Below the pieces are notes generated by a model. The model saw only the letters and a program-made list of their open reading frames with translations. It searched no databases and was not told the DNA's origin. A stretch of 64,000 nucleotides of DNA from Pleionea mediterranea (GTDB taxonomy: Bacteria; Pseudomonadota; Gammaproteobacteria; Enterobacterales; Kangiellaceae), in NCBI RefSeq assembly GCF_003148745.1, contig NZ_QGGU01000010.1:130155-194154 (forward strand). The letters run 5' to 3'. Made by a program: the position numbers and the translations under genes. Shown here piece after piece: positions 37,559 through 46,059 of the stretch. Each line of letters starts with the position of its first letter. Position 1 is the stretch's first letter.

Positions 37559-38490
37559 ACTTTCTCCAGTATTCTCATAATGGCGCTTCGAGATCGCACA
37601 TTAGTGCCCACTTCTTGCTCTGCGGGTTTCACTGGCTTTCCAATAATTTTTGCTGCTGGTTTAATGTCACTTGCCAGCACTGGCAAATCTTTGGGAAAGT
37701 CATCACCCTTTGCCAACTTTTTAAAATAACGTTTTACGATGCGATCTTCTAACGAATGAAAACTGATCACCACTAACTTGCCGCCTTTGGCAAGTATTTC
37801 AAAAGCTCCTTTAAGGCCTTGTTCCAAATCCGACAGTTCTTCGTTAATATGAATTCGAATGGCTTGAAAACTTCGGGTAGCCGGATGCTTGCCCGGATCT
37901 TTTTTCGGTACCGCATCATCGATTAGTCGAGCCAGTTGTAAGGTTGTAGTTAAAGGCTGTTCGTCTCTGATTTCGACGATTTTTCTTGCAATGCGTGTCG
38001 CAAATTTTTCTTCGCCGTAAACTTTTAACACGTACTTAATATCACGCTCTTCGGCTTTAGCGAGCCATTGGGCGGCACTTTGACCTTTCTCTGGATCCAT
38101 ACGCATATCCAGAGGCCCATCTTTCATAAAACTAAAGCCTCGCTCAGCTTGATCAAGTTGAGGGGATGAAACACCCAAGTCCAGTAATACTCCCGTGACT
38201 TTTCCGCTTAATAGCTTTTGTTCCATCACTGGCTGGATATTGGCAAAACTGTCGTACACCATTTCAAAGCGTTGATCGTCTGCAAAGTGTTCTTTGGCGT
38301 AAGCCACAGCCTGCGGATCTTTATCAAACCCGATGAGACGACCTTTACTGGACAGCTGATCAAGCACAATACGGCTATGGCCACCACGACCAAAAGTGCC
38401 ATCAATAATAATGCTGTCGTCGCCTAGATCGAGGGCGTCTACCGCTTCTTGCAAAAGAACCGAATCATGTAGCTTTTGCGTTTTCATCAT
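37555..38490 (-). CDS. rsmH: 16S rRNA (cytosine1402-N4)-methyltransferase RsmH
   Basis: RsmH methylates N4 of C1402 in 16S rRNA; RsmI, encoded nearby at 39696, makes the 2'-O change on the same base. The 311-residue protein has HDSVLLQEAVDAL, IIDGTFGRGGHSRIVL (SAM loop), LLDLGVSSPQLDQAERGFSF and VVISFHSLEDRIVKRYF. Its start codon overlaps the mraZ stop by one base (TAATG). Confidence 0.98.
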   Translation of the reverse strand: MMKTQKLHDSVLLQEAVDALDLGDDSIIIDGTFGRGGHSRIVLDQLSSKGRLIGFDKDPQAVAYAKEHFADDQRFEMVYDSFANIQPVMEQKLLSGKVTGVLLDLGVSSPQLDQAERGFSFMKDGPLDMRMDPEKGQSAAQWLAKAEERDIKYVLKVYGEEKFATRIARKIVEIRDEQPLTTTLQLARLIDDAVPKKDPGKHPATRSFQAIRIHINEELSDLEQGLKGAFEILAKGGKLVVISFHSLEDRIVKRYFKKLAKGDDFPKDLPVLASDIKPAAKIIGKPVKPAEQEVGTNVRSRSAIMRILEKV

Positions 38491-38954
38491 TAAAATGCCA
38501 GGTCAGGTAATTGTTCAGAGTCAAATTCTTCATCAGCAAGCACAGACAGGTCGTCCGCTTCTTGAGCTTTCCATTGTGTTTCATCCCAAATCTGGAATGT
38601 TTCACCCTGGCCTACCAGCATCAGAGACTTACTGAGTCCAGCAAAGTCACGTAACTCGGCTGGCAGCAATAATCGGCCATTACCATCCACGTCCACCTCT
38701 TTGGCAGAACCAATGGTGACGCGTTTAAACAGGCGATAGGCTTTTTTGCTGCTGGGTAGCGCTCTTACTTGCTCTTCGAAATCTTCCCAGTTGTGGAGTG
38801 GGAACAAAAGGAGATTGGGGGTATCGAGTTCATAGGGATTTTTAGTGACGACCATACGGCCATTGCAGATATCGGACAGGCGATCACGATAGCGGGCCGG
38901 AATGGCTATCCGACCTTTCGCATCTAGATTGATTGAATTTGCGCCTCGAAACAC
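38490..38954 (-). CDS. mraZ: Transcriptional regulator MraZ
   Basis: MraZ is an AbrB-fold DNA-binding protein that represses its own cluster. The 154-residue protein has two repeats of the SpoVT/AbrB fold: GANSINLDAKGRIAIPARYR at the N-terminus and KEVDVDGNGRLLLPAELRDF in the middle. It is the first gene of the division/wall cluster, and a candidate operator lies just upstream. The C-terminal tail is acidic. Confidence 0.97.
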   Translation of the reverse strand: MFRGANSINLDAKGRIAIPARYRDRLSDICNGRMVVTKNPYELDTPNLLLFPLHNWEDFEEQVRALPSSKKAYRLFKRVTIGSAKEVDVDGNGRLLLPAELRDFAGLSKSLMLVGQGETFQIWDETQWKAQEADDLSVLADEEFDSEQLPDLAF

Positions 38955-38996
38955 GATTCACCCTCTTTTGACCACTTAGCGTCCCAAGTAAGTCAT

Positions 38997-39026
38997 TTAG
39001 ATCCACAATTTGTCACTATTCTCCAC
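38997..39026 (-). promoter_or_regulatory. Candidate MraZ operator (three direct repeats)
   Basis: On the minus strand GTGGA, GTGAC and GTGGA recur every 10 bp (5-bp units separated by 5-bp spacers). In E. coli MraZ binds TGGGN repeats with 5-bp spacers near the mraZ promoter. The location just after the predicted transcription start fits autorepression. Confidence 0.65.
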
Positions 39027-39034
39027 TTCTGTAC

Positions 39035-39063
39035 ACTATAGGTAGGAGGCAAATCTCAGTCAA
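39035..39063 (-). promoter_or_regulatory. Sigma-70 promoter of the mraZ (dcw) cluster
   Basis: TTGACT, 17 bp, TATAGT on the minus strand: close to consensus. It starts about 80 bases before the mraZ ATG, with the repeat operator between. Confidence 0.8.
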
Positions 39064-39289
39064 GAAAAATTCATGGTTAAAACATAAAATTTTTCCTTAT
39101 TTCACAATAAGTTAGAGGTCGATCACATAACGAAACTGAACAAATCGCATTTACTTTAATTGATTCAATCAATTAGTCATACAAGTTAAAGTAGTTTCTT
39201 AAGAGTTGAGTTATTTAGATACTTTTGGAATGAAAATTTGAGTTGATATTACAAGACTAATAGATATAACAAGATTGAAGAAAAAAATT
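39064..39289. other. AT-rich gap between the mraZ promoter and rnpB
   Basis: No gene is visible. Read on the minus strand, the rnpB transcript would end at the T-run at about 39282-39290. The rest is AT-rich DNA upstream of the mraZ promoter, possibly an UP-element region. Confidence 0.4.
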
Positions 39290-39642
39290 TGGCTGGCCTG
39301 TAAGCCGGATTCTGTCTGGGACAGTCATTCTTCTAGGCTTTGCGTCGCCACAAAGCTCAAGCAACCTACCCGGATCCAGTGCGGGTCACACCTGTAGGAT
39401 CCCTATTTGGTCTTACTTCAAGTGGGGTTTACCATGCCACTTATGTTGCCATAAGCGCGGTGCGCTCTTACCGCACCATTTCAACCTTACCTGTTCGTCC
39501 GTTTTCACAAACGCCATCGGCGGTATATTTTCTGCTGCACTTGCCGTGAGCTTTCGCTCCCCAGGCGTTACCTGGCACTTTACCCTGCGAAGTCCGGACT
39601 TTCCTCCCCCTACCGAAGTAAGCGGCGACTGCCCAGCCAGCC
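39290..39642 (-). ncRNA. rnpB: RNase P RNA (catalytic RNA component)
   Basis: On the minus strand the RNA begins GGCTGGCTGGGCAGTCGCCG and contains the universally conserved GAGGAAAGTCCGGACT, the GTGCCAGGTAACGCCTGGG hairpin typical of proteobacteria, and ends with CCGGCTTACAGGCCAGCC followed by a T-run. The first and last GGCTGGC/GCCAGCC pair as helix P1. It processes the 5' ends of tRNAs. A 69-codon open frame on the opposite strand inside it is not a gene. Confidence 0.95.
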
Positions 39643-39695
39643 AACCGAGATTCTGCCCATAAACAGACTGAATTACAAGGTATTTTGCGCGCCTA

Positions 39696-40538
39696 TCAGG
39701 GCTTTAGCCCAAGTGCCATCTGATACAACTCTTTTTTCGGTAAACCGGTTAATTTTGCGGCAATTTGCGACGCGGTTTTGGTTGATACATGGGGCAATAA
39801 CTCCTGTAACAATAGCTCCGGAGACACCGGCGGTGCGGAGGTCACTTCAGGCAAACCCTTCACCATAATCACAAACTCACCTCGGCACTGGTTCGAATCG
39901 GACGATAATACCGCCATCACTGCTTCACAAGTACCCGATATAACGGTCTCAAATCGTTTGGTGAGCTCTCGCGCTAATACCAGTTCGCGCTCAGCGCCTA
40001 ATACCTGATTCATATCTTTTAAACACTCCAGCACCCGGTGGGACGACTCATAAAACACCCAGGTTCTCGACTCTTCACTCATGGCCTGCAGAACTTTACG
40101 ACGACCGCTGGGTTTGGCAGGTAAAAAACCTTCAAAACAAAATCGATCGGTCGGCAGTCCTGCCACACTGAGCGCAGTAATAATGGCGCATGGTCCGGGG
40201 ATCGGAACCACATTAAAACCATCTTGCCGTAACTGATTTACCAGCACATATCCGGGATCACTGATTAAAGGCGTACCGGCATCGGATATAAGCGCCAGAT
40301 CATCGCCCTGCGCCAACCAGGCTTTCACTTGTTCGACACGCTGTCGCTCATTATGATCGTGTAAAGATGTCAGGGAACCTCGAATACTAAAATTCGTCAA
40401 AAGTTGTTGGCTACGACGAGTATCCTCAGCCAAAATACGCTGAACCTGTTTCAGTGTGTCTATGGCACGTTTTGATAGATCATCCAAATTGCCAATAGGT
40501 GTTGCAACCACATACAATGTCCCGAGTTGTGAAGCCAT
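39696..40538 (-). CDS. rsmI: 16S rRNA (cytidine1402-2'-O)-methyltransferase RsmI
   Basis: The 280-residue tetrapyrrole-methylase-fold protein has LYVVATPIGNLDDLS, ILAEDTRRSQQLL, ALISDAGTPLISDPGYVLV, PIPGPCAIITALSVAGLPTD and YESSHRVLECLKDM, all RsmI signatures. It 2'-O-methylates C1402 of 16S rRNA. It is divergent from lpoA, the standard gammaproteobacterial arrangement. Confidence 0.97.
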   Translation of the reverse strand: MASQLGTLYVVATPIGNLDDLSKRAIDTLKQVQRILAEDTRRSQQLLTNFSIRGSLTSLHDHNERQRVEQVKAWLAQGDDLALISDAGTPLISDPGYVLVNQLRQDGFNVVPIPGPCAIITALSVAGLPTDRFCFEGFLPAKPSGRRKVLQAMSEESRTWVFYESSHRVLECLKDMNQVLGAERELVLARELTKRFETVISGTCEAVMAVLSSDSNQCRGEFVIMVKGLPEVTSAPPVSPELLLQELLPHVSTKTASQIAAKLTGLPKKELYQMALGLKP

Positions 40539-40609
40539 AAACGAATCTACTTATAAAGTTTGCTATGATGGTTGCCATAAAAACCCGTTGCTAACCCGGA
40601 ATTTTAACT

Positions 40610-42436
40610 ATGCACAGAATTGTTATCTTACTGCTGATATTAACACTCACCGCTTGCGGCCAAAAATCGGGCCAGCGGAGTGTGCAAGAAACCATTAACA
40701 ATGCAAATTACTTTCTTGGGCTTGCTAAAACCAGTGAGCAGCCGAAAAAAAGTGAATACCTGTTAAAAGCAGGAACTATTTTGGCACAAAAAGCGCAATA
40801 CTTAAAAGCGCAAGAAACTTTCTCCTTTTTAAACCCTGAGTATTTATCCGATACCGATAAAGAATCCTATTATCTTTATTACGGTCTGTCGCTACTCAAT
40901 TTATCGCAAAATGATACCGCGCTAAAATTTTTCAAACGTATTACTCAGCCACAACAACACAGTATCGACTGGCAAATAACCTATCGAAATGCTTTATCCC
41001 AAGCTTATCTGAATGATGGCAATTATTACGAAGCGGCAAAGATCCGCATCGAACTGGAAGACTTGTTGTTGACCGAGCAACAGATTACCGACAATCATCA
41101 ATTTATCTGGGATGCTTTGAGTCAGATCTCTGAAGAATTTTTAAAGCTCTATCAAACTGACTTTTCGGATCCCATCATTAATGGATGGCTCGACATCGCT
41201 TATCTGACGCGAAAAAATGCCAACCAGCCGGAACAACTGCTTCATGCATTAAATTTATGGAAGCAGCGCTACCCGTTGCACCCGGCAAATGTTCAAATGC
41301 CCGAAGAACTGCAACAAGTGGCCAATGCCAAACTCTACAAACCACAACAAATAGCTTTATTATTGCCACTGTCTGGTCGGCTGGCCGCAGGCGGACGCAT
41401 GATTCGTGATGGTTTTTTAGCCGCGCACTACAACGCCGATCAAGCCAGCAAAACCATTATCAAAGTCTACGATACAGCGCAAAACTTATCGCCACTGACC
41501 ACCTACCAGCAAGCTGTTGATGATGGCGCCGACTTTATTGTTGGACCGCTTACAAAAGAAGCCGTTGAAAAAATTGCGGCTCAGGAATCCTTGGCGGTTC
41601 CTCAATTAAGCCTTAATCGGGCAGACAATTCGCCCATTATGCACAAGGAGTTGTATCAATTCGGCTTGCCCATAGAAGACGAAGCGCAACAGATTGCCAA
41701 ACTCGCTATCGCCAAAAACCATCAAACAGCAATTGTTCTGGCACCAATAAATGAGCAGGGCGAACGAACCGTTGAATCCTTTAATCACCTGTTTACTGAA
41801 CTTGGCGGTCAAATTGCCGAAGTACAACGATACGACAATCCGCAAGAAATAAAACTCATAGTAAAGCGCCTGTTAAATATCGACTTGAGTGAAACCCGCA
41901 GCCGTACTCTGGAGCAAATTACCGGCAAGCCACTAGAATATGTACAGCGCAGACGACAAGACGCAGATATGGTTTTTCTGTCCGCATCTTCAAATGATGC
42001 CCGACGTATAAAGCCATTTTTAGATTATTACTTTGCCCATGACTTACCGGTTTATTCCGTATCACGTCTTAACTCTGGCTCGCAAAATCGACAGCTGAAC
42101 AACGATCTTAATGATATAACCTTTACTGACAGTCCTATACTGGTGTCGGAGTCAGCCGAAATGCAACAACTTCGTCAGCAACTTTCAGAGGTTTTACCCA
42201 ATATAAATTCGTCATTTGGTCGACTGTTTGCTTTGGGCTACGATGCCTACACACTGCTGCCCGAGCTGAATATATTGCAGGCTTTCAAGCAACATAAACG
42301 ACAGGGTTTAAGCGGTAAACTCAGTGTTACTCCACAAGGTCGAATAGAGCGAACGCTGTCAATCGCACGCTTTGAAAAGGGAGCCGTTAATGAAGTTATT
42401 GCAGCGGATACTGAAACCAAAAAAGTTACTCAATAA
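40610..42436 (+). CDS. lpoA: Penicillin-binding protein activator LpoA
   Basis: LpoA is an outer-membrane lipoprotein that activates PBP1A across the periplasm. The signal sequence ends in lipobox LTAC (Cys16). An N-terminal helical TPR-like domain (to about residue 245) is followed by a periplasmic-binding-protein-like LppC domain: QIALLLPLSGRLAAGGRMI, DGADFIVGPLTKEAVE, MVFLSASSNDARRIKPFLDYY and a final LFALGYDAYTLLPEL. The 608-residue length is normal. yraN starts inside its last 47 bases, so the two are coupled. Confidence 0.95.
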   Translation: MHRIVILLLILTLTACGQKSGQRSVQETINNANYFLGLAKTSEQPKKSEYLLKAGTILAQKAQYLKAQETFSFLNPEYLSDTDKESYYLYYGLSLLNLSQNDTALKFFKRITQPQQHSIDWQITYRNALSQAYLNDGNYYEAAKIRIELEDLLLTEQQITDNHQFIWDALSQISEEFLKLYQTDFSDPIINGWLDIAYLTRKNANQPEQLLHALNLWKQRYPLHPANVQMPEELQQVANAKLYKPQQIALLLPLSGRLAAGGRMIRDGFLAAHYNADQASKTIIKVYDTAQNLSPLTTYQQAVDDGADFIVGPLTKEAVEKIAAQESLAVPQLSLNRADNSPIMHKELYQFGLPIEDEAQQIAKLAIAKNHQTAIVLAPINEQGERTVESFNHLFTELGGQIAEVQRYDNPQEIKLIVKRLLNIDLSETRSRTLEQITGKPLEYVQRRRQDADMVFLSASSNDARRIKPFLDYYFAHDLPVYSVSRLNSGSQNRQLNNDLNDITFTDSPILVSESAEMQQLRQQLSEVLPNINSSFGRLFALGYDAYTLLPELNILQAFKQHKRQGLSGKLSVTPQGRIERTLSIARFEKGAVNEVIAADTETKKVTQ

Positions 42437-42803
42437 TCAATCGTTAAATTTAAACAGCCCATCGCAAAAGATGGGCGACTTCTATGAGCAAAAAGCACTC
42501 AAGCAACTTGAAGCTCAAGGCCTGACTTGTTTAGAAAAAAACTTTTGCTGTAAGCTGGGTGAAATAGATTTAATCATGCAGCAACAACAAACCATTGTTT
42601 TTATTGAAGTACGTTATCGAAAACAAAATAAATTCGGCAGCGCGCTAGAAAGTGTTACACCGAGTAAACAGGCAAAATTAATTCGAACCGCAAATCTGTA
42701 TTTAACTCAACATCAGTTGCATAATAAAGCAGCATGCCGATTTGATGTCGTCACCTTTGACAATGAACAATTCAACTGGATAAAGAACGCTTTTAGCAGT
42801 TAA
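42390..42803 (+). CDS. yraN: YraN family endonuclease-like protein (UPF0102)
   Basis: The ATG at 42390 is preceded by AAGGGAG at good spacing, so I prefer it to the in-frame TTG at 42372. The 137-residue protein has the PD-(D/E)xK-type core: [43 protein letters not shown] and a Lys/Arg-rich helix. The nuclease fold is known for the family but its role is not established. It lies between lpoA and diaA as usual. The N-terminal 25 residues are Leu/Asn/Lys-rich and less conserved-looking. Confidence 0.93.
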   Translation: MKLLQRILKPKKLLNNQSLNLNSPSQKMGDFYEQKALKQLEAQGLTCLEKNFCCKLGEIDLIMQQQQTIVFIEVRYRKQNKFGSALESVTPSKQAKLIRTANLYLTQHQLHNKAACRFDVVTFDNEQFNWIKNAFSS

Positions 42804-42813
42804 CAGGGTATTT

Positions 42814-43401
42814 ATGATTGATCGTATTAAAAATGCTTTTACCGAGAGTATTCAAATTAAAATTGAATCCGCCGACACCTTACCCAATGCTGTGGCAAAA
42901 GCTGGAGACTTAATGGTTAAAAGTCTTATTGAAGGTGGAAAAATTTTAACCTGTGGTAATGGTGGCTCTGCGGGTAATGCACAACAATTCGCATCGGTAA
43001 TGTTAAACCGGTTAGAGCGTGAGCGCCCCAGCCTTCCTGCCATTGCACTCACGTCGGACTCACAAACCTTATCCGCCATTGCTAACGACAGTGACTTTCA
43101 CGATGTGTTTAGTAAACAGATTCGAGCACTGGGTAACGAAGGCGACGTGTTATTGGTTTTTTCTTCCAATGGCAATGCGCCCAGTGCAATAAAAGCGATG
43201 GAAGCTGCGCTTAATCGCGATATGCTTATTGTCGCGGTAACCGGTGTCGATGGTGGAAGTATTGCCGGATTAATCGGATCAAATGATGTCGAAATTCGTG
43301 TGCCGGCCAACTCTTACCCTCGTATACAGGAAGTGCATTTACTGGTTGCGCACACACTTTGCGATTACATTGATAACAGTTTATTTGGAGAACAAGGCTA
43401 A
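42814..43401 (+). CDS. diaA: DnaA initiator-associating protein DiaA (SIS domain)
   Basis: The 195-residue SIS-fold protein has [54 protein letters not shown] and a C-terminal [18 protein letters not shown]. It is close to GmhA (sedoheptulose-7-phosphate isomerase) in sequence. Context (yraN before, a BON lipoprotein after) marks it as DiaA, which in E. coli promotes DnaA assembly at oriC. It shares one base with the dolP start. Confidence 0.88.
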   Translation: MIDRIKNAFTESIQIKIESADTLPNAVAKAGDLMVKSLIEGGKILTCGNGGSAGNAQQFASVMLNRLERERPSLPAIALTSDSQTLSAIANDSDFHDVFSKQIRALGNEGDVLLVFSSNGNAPSAIKAMEAALNRDMLIVAVTGVDGGSIAGLIGSNDVEIRVPANSYPRIQEVHLLVAHTLCDYIDNSLFGEQG

Positions 43402-43979
43402 TGCAGCAACGACTTTTAACTCAGCTGATACTTATCACAACATTTTCATTTATAGTGACTGGCTGTAACCTTACCAGCGATAACAGTGATTCAGAGCTCA
43501 AAACAACCGAACAACGACGTTCCATAGAAACCGTCATCGACGATGAAAAACTTGAACGTATGGCGATTGATGCTTTATACAATAATCGCGACTTGTGGAA
43601 AAACAGCGAAATAGAAATTGTCAGCTTTAACAAAATATTGCTGTTAATTGGCCAAACCCCAACCAACAGTTTGAAGCAAAAAGCGGAAAGCCTGGTCAAC
43701 TCAATTCAGGGCATTGATAAGATCTACAATGAAATACGCGTTGCAGCTCCGGCAAGCTCCCTTACTTATCTGAGTGATATCAGCTTAACTTCGAAAGTAA
43801 AAACCGCGTTGTTTTCTGAAGATGATCTGGACTCAACCAAAGTTAAAGTTGTCACAGAAGACGGCGAAGTATTTTTACTCGGACTGGTTAACCAACGTGA
43901 AGCCGATAAAGCCATTGATATCACACGCAATGTCTCTGGTGTTAAACGAGTTATTCAGGCGTTTCAAATTACCCCGTAA
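43401..43979 (+). CDS. dolP: BON-domain lipoprotein DolP (YraP)
   Basis: The signal peptide ends in lipobox VTGC (Cys22). Two BON domains follow: about 48-110 (WKNSEIEIVSFNKILLLIGQTP) and about 115-190 (TSKVKTALFSEDDLDSTKVK, then VTEDGEVFLLGLVNQREADKA). DolP is an outer-membrane lipoprotein that supports membrane integrity and BAM function and localises to division sites. It is last in the lpoA-yraN-diaA-dolP run and is followed by a strong terminator. Confidence 0.92.
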   Translation: MQQRLLTQLILITTFSFIVTGCNLTSDNSDSELKTTEQRRSIETVIDDEKLERMAIDALYNNRDLWKNSEIEIVSFNKILLLIGQTPTNSLKQKAESLVNSIQGIDKIYNEIRVAAPASSLTYLSDISLTSKVKTALFSEDDLDSTKVKVVTEDGEVFLLGLVNQREADKAIDITRNVSGVKRVIQAFQITP

Positions 43980-44004
43980 TCAAACTGCATTCCATTAAGT
44001 CAAT

Positions 44005-44032
44005 AAAAAACGCCGCAATTGCGGCGCTTTTT
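44005..44032. terminator. Bidirectional terminator between dolP and sspB
   Basis: CGCCGCAATTGCGGCG is a perfect palindrome with A-run before and T-run after, so it works on both strands for the convergent genes. Confidence 0.9.
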
Positions 44033-44110
44033 CATTCCTGACAAAGATTGTCTTTGTAAGCAGAATTTTGTTAGATACTTTTTAATTACCGAGTAGATAT
44101 TCCCATAAAC

Positions 44111-44638
44111 TTACTTAACCACTTTTAAATGTGATGTTTTCGGTTTTTGATTACTTTTCTTTTCAGGCTTTACTGTCTTATTACTGGAAACTAGCTCGGG
44201 CGTTGACTCATCTTCGGCAATTCGATTCAACTCTTTCGACAATAAAGCTTCTTCATCGGTTAATTCTTCAGCCGCCAAATCATCTTCTGCCAGTTCATCT
44301 GCAGTCAGAATCAAATCGCTTTCTTCACTTGGAAACGCCATGCCTTGTGAGTTTTCACGGGCGATAATGGCTAAGATAGAAGCCATAGGTACTCGTATTA
44401 CACGCGCCACTCCGGAAAAACGGGCGTTAAAACTGACTTCCTCGTTTTCCAGTGCCAATCCCTGTACTGCACCCGGTGAAATGTTCAACACTATTTCACC
44501 GTTACTCACATGCTCGCGTGGCACTTGAACCTCAGGGTAATCCGCATTCACAATTAAATGTGGCGTGCCCTGATTGTCCAAAATCCACTCGTACAATGCT
44601 CGTAATAAGTAGGGTTTGTTATTACTGAACTCAACCAT
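44111..44638 (-). CDS. sspB: ClpXP protease specificity-enhancing factor SspB
   Basis: SspB tethers ssrA-tagged proteins to ClpXP. The N-terminal substrate-binding domain (about residues 1-115) has NKPYLLRALYEWILDNQGTP, HLIVNADYP and VSFNARFSGVARVIRVPM. A long acidic linker (Asp/Glu-rich, residues about 115-155) leads to a basic C-terminal tail ending SHLKVVK, matching the ClpX-binding tail. It lies 11 bp downstream of sspA, as in E. coli. Confidence 0.95.
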   Translation of the reverse strand: MVEFSNNKPYLLRALYEWILDNQGTPHLIVNADYPEVQVPREHVSNGEIVLNISPGAVQGLALENEEVSFNARFSGVARVIRVPMASILAIIARENSQGMAFPSEESDLILTADELAEDDLAAEELTDEEALLSKELNRIAEDESTPELVSSNKTVKPEKKSNQKPKTSHLKVVK

Positions 44639-44649
44639 AATTAATACTG

Positions 44650-45279
44650 TTAGCCTTCGTGAATTTCACGTTCGGTGGTGGTTAAGCTGGCCTGAAATGA
44701 ATCTCGCTCAAACAAGCGTTCCATATAGCCCTGAACTTCTTTAGCACCACGTCCGGACAATTGAATGTCCATGGATTGTAAACGCCACAATAGCGGCGCC
44801 AAACAGCAGTCTACCAAAGAAAATTCTTCGCTTAAGAAATAAGGTGTCTCCTGAAAAACAGGTGCCAAAGTAATTAAGCTCTCTTTTAATTCTTTACGAG
44901 CACGATCAAGCTCTTTATCTTTACCACGCTGAATTACATTAACCAGGCTATACCAGTCTTTTTCAACACGATGCATCATCAGTCGAGAGCGTGCCCGTGC
45001 AACGGGGTAAACAGGCATCAAAGGTGGATGTGGAAAACGTTCATCCAGATATTCCATAATGATGCGGGCTTCGAATAAAACAAGTTCACGATCCACTAAC
45101 GTTGGAACAGTGTTGTAAGGATTTAAATCCATCAAATCTTCTGGCTTATGCTCATCGGTAACTTCGATGGTTTCAAAGTTAACGCCTTTTTCGGCGAGAA
45201 CAATACGAACCTGATGACTGTAAATGTCATCGGCGCCAGAATACATGGTCATTAGTGAACGTTTGGCTACAACTGCCAT
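44650..45279 (-). CDS. sspA: Stringent starvation protein A (SspA)
   Basis: The 209-residue GST-fold protein has MTMYSGADDIYSHQVRIVLAEKG, NPYNTVPTLVDRELVLFEARIIMEYLDERFPHPPLMP and a C-terminal all-helical domain. SspA binds RNA polymerase and alters transcription in stationary phase and stress. The PHP surface motif (FPHPPLMP) known to matter in the E. coli protein is present. Confidence 0.96.
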   Translation of the reverse strand: MAVVAKRSLMTMYSGADDIYSHQVRIVLAEKGVNFETIEVTDEHKPEDLMDLNPYNTVPTLVDRELVLFEARIIMEYLDERFPHPPLMPVYPVARARSRLMMHRVEKDWYSLVNVIQRGKDKELDRARKELKESLITLAPVFQETPYFLSEEFSLVDCCLAPLLWRLQSMDIQLSGRGAKEVQGYMERLFERDSFQASLTTTEREIHEG

Positions 45280-45315
45280 AAGAGTCTATCTCCAATATAA
45301 AAGTTAATCGGAAAA

Positions 45316-45346
45316 CGCTGCACCATACCAATGGCATCGTGCAGCG
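45316..45346 (-). terminator. Weak terminator-like hairpin after petC
   Basis: CGCTGCAC (45316-45323) pairs with GTGCAGCG (45339-45346); on the minus strand TTTTCC follows. The T-run is short, so petC-sspAB read-through is likely. Confidence 0.45.
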
Positions 45347-45354
45347 CGTTCAGA

Positions 45355-46059
45355 TTAATGAATATCTTTCCAATATTCTTTCTTCAGCAGGTATGCCAGA
45401 GCAAAAAACACAAGAATAAACAACAGTACATAAACACCCATGGACTGTCGTTTTAGTTTAACTGGCTCACCCACATAACTTAGGAAGTTTACCAAATCGC
45501 GTACGGATTCATCGTATTGCTCAGGTGACATAGTGCCTTCCGAAACAATCGATAACTCGCCGTCTTCATTTAACACTTGCTTACCCTGAAGAGGCTCCAG
45601 CACGTGCGGCATACCAACATCAGGAAAAACCGTGTTGTTGACACCGTAAGGCCGAGATGGATCGGTGTAGAAAGCACGCAAGTAATTGTACAGCCAGTCA
45701 ACACCACGAAAACGGGCAACCAATGTTAAGTCTGGTGGCGCAGCACCAAACCAGTTTTCCGCGTACTTTTCTGGCATCGCGGACGTCATTAGATCGCCTA
45801 TTTTTGATTCATCAAAAATAAAGTTTTGCTTTAGAACGTCTTCTGGAATGTTAAGGTCTTCACCCATACGCTTAAAACGCTGGTATTGAAGTCCATGACA
45901 GCCCATACAATAGTTCATGTATAGCTTGGCACCGTTTTGCAGAGAGACATTATCCGTCATGCGAATATTGGCTGGATCTTTTGGCGTATAGTCGCCACCG
46001 CCAGCCGCCATAATCGCAAAAGAAAAACTACTTAGTGCGAGTGCAATTATTCTTTTCAT
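45355..46059 (-). CDS. petC: Ubiquinol-cytochrome c reductase, cytochrome c1 subunit
   Basis: The 234-residue protein has a signal peptide, the haem c motif YCMGCHGLQYQ (Cys51, Cys54, His55), a probable axial Met in VGMPHVLEPLQGKQ, and one C-terminal anchor helix (VYVLLFILVFFALAYLL). It passes electrons from the Rieske centre to cytochrome c. Its start codon shares a base with the petB stop. Confidence 0.96.
   Translation of the reverse strand: MKRIIALALSSFSFAIMAAGGGDYTPKDPANIRMTDNVSLQNGAKLYMNYCMGCHGLQYQRFKRMGEDLNIPEDVLKQNFIFDESKIGDLMTSAMPEKYAENWFGAAPPDLTLVARFRGVDWLYNYLRAFYTDPSRPYGVNNTVFPDVGMPHVLEPLQGKQVLNEDGELSIVSEGTMSPEQYDESVRDLVNFLSYVGEPVKLKRQSMGVYVLLFILVFFALAYLLKKEYWKDIH

Noticed and set aside
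39340..39549. Open frame of 69 codons on the plus strand
   Set aside because: It lies wholly inside the antisense of RNase P RNA, which explains the conservation of this DNA.
42814..43401. GmhA (phosphoheptose isomerase) for the SIS-domain gene
   Set aside because: Sequence is close to GmhA, but the yraN-SIS-dolP order is the diaA locus, so DiaA is preferred; the enzyme activity is not ruled out.
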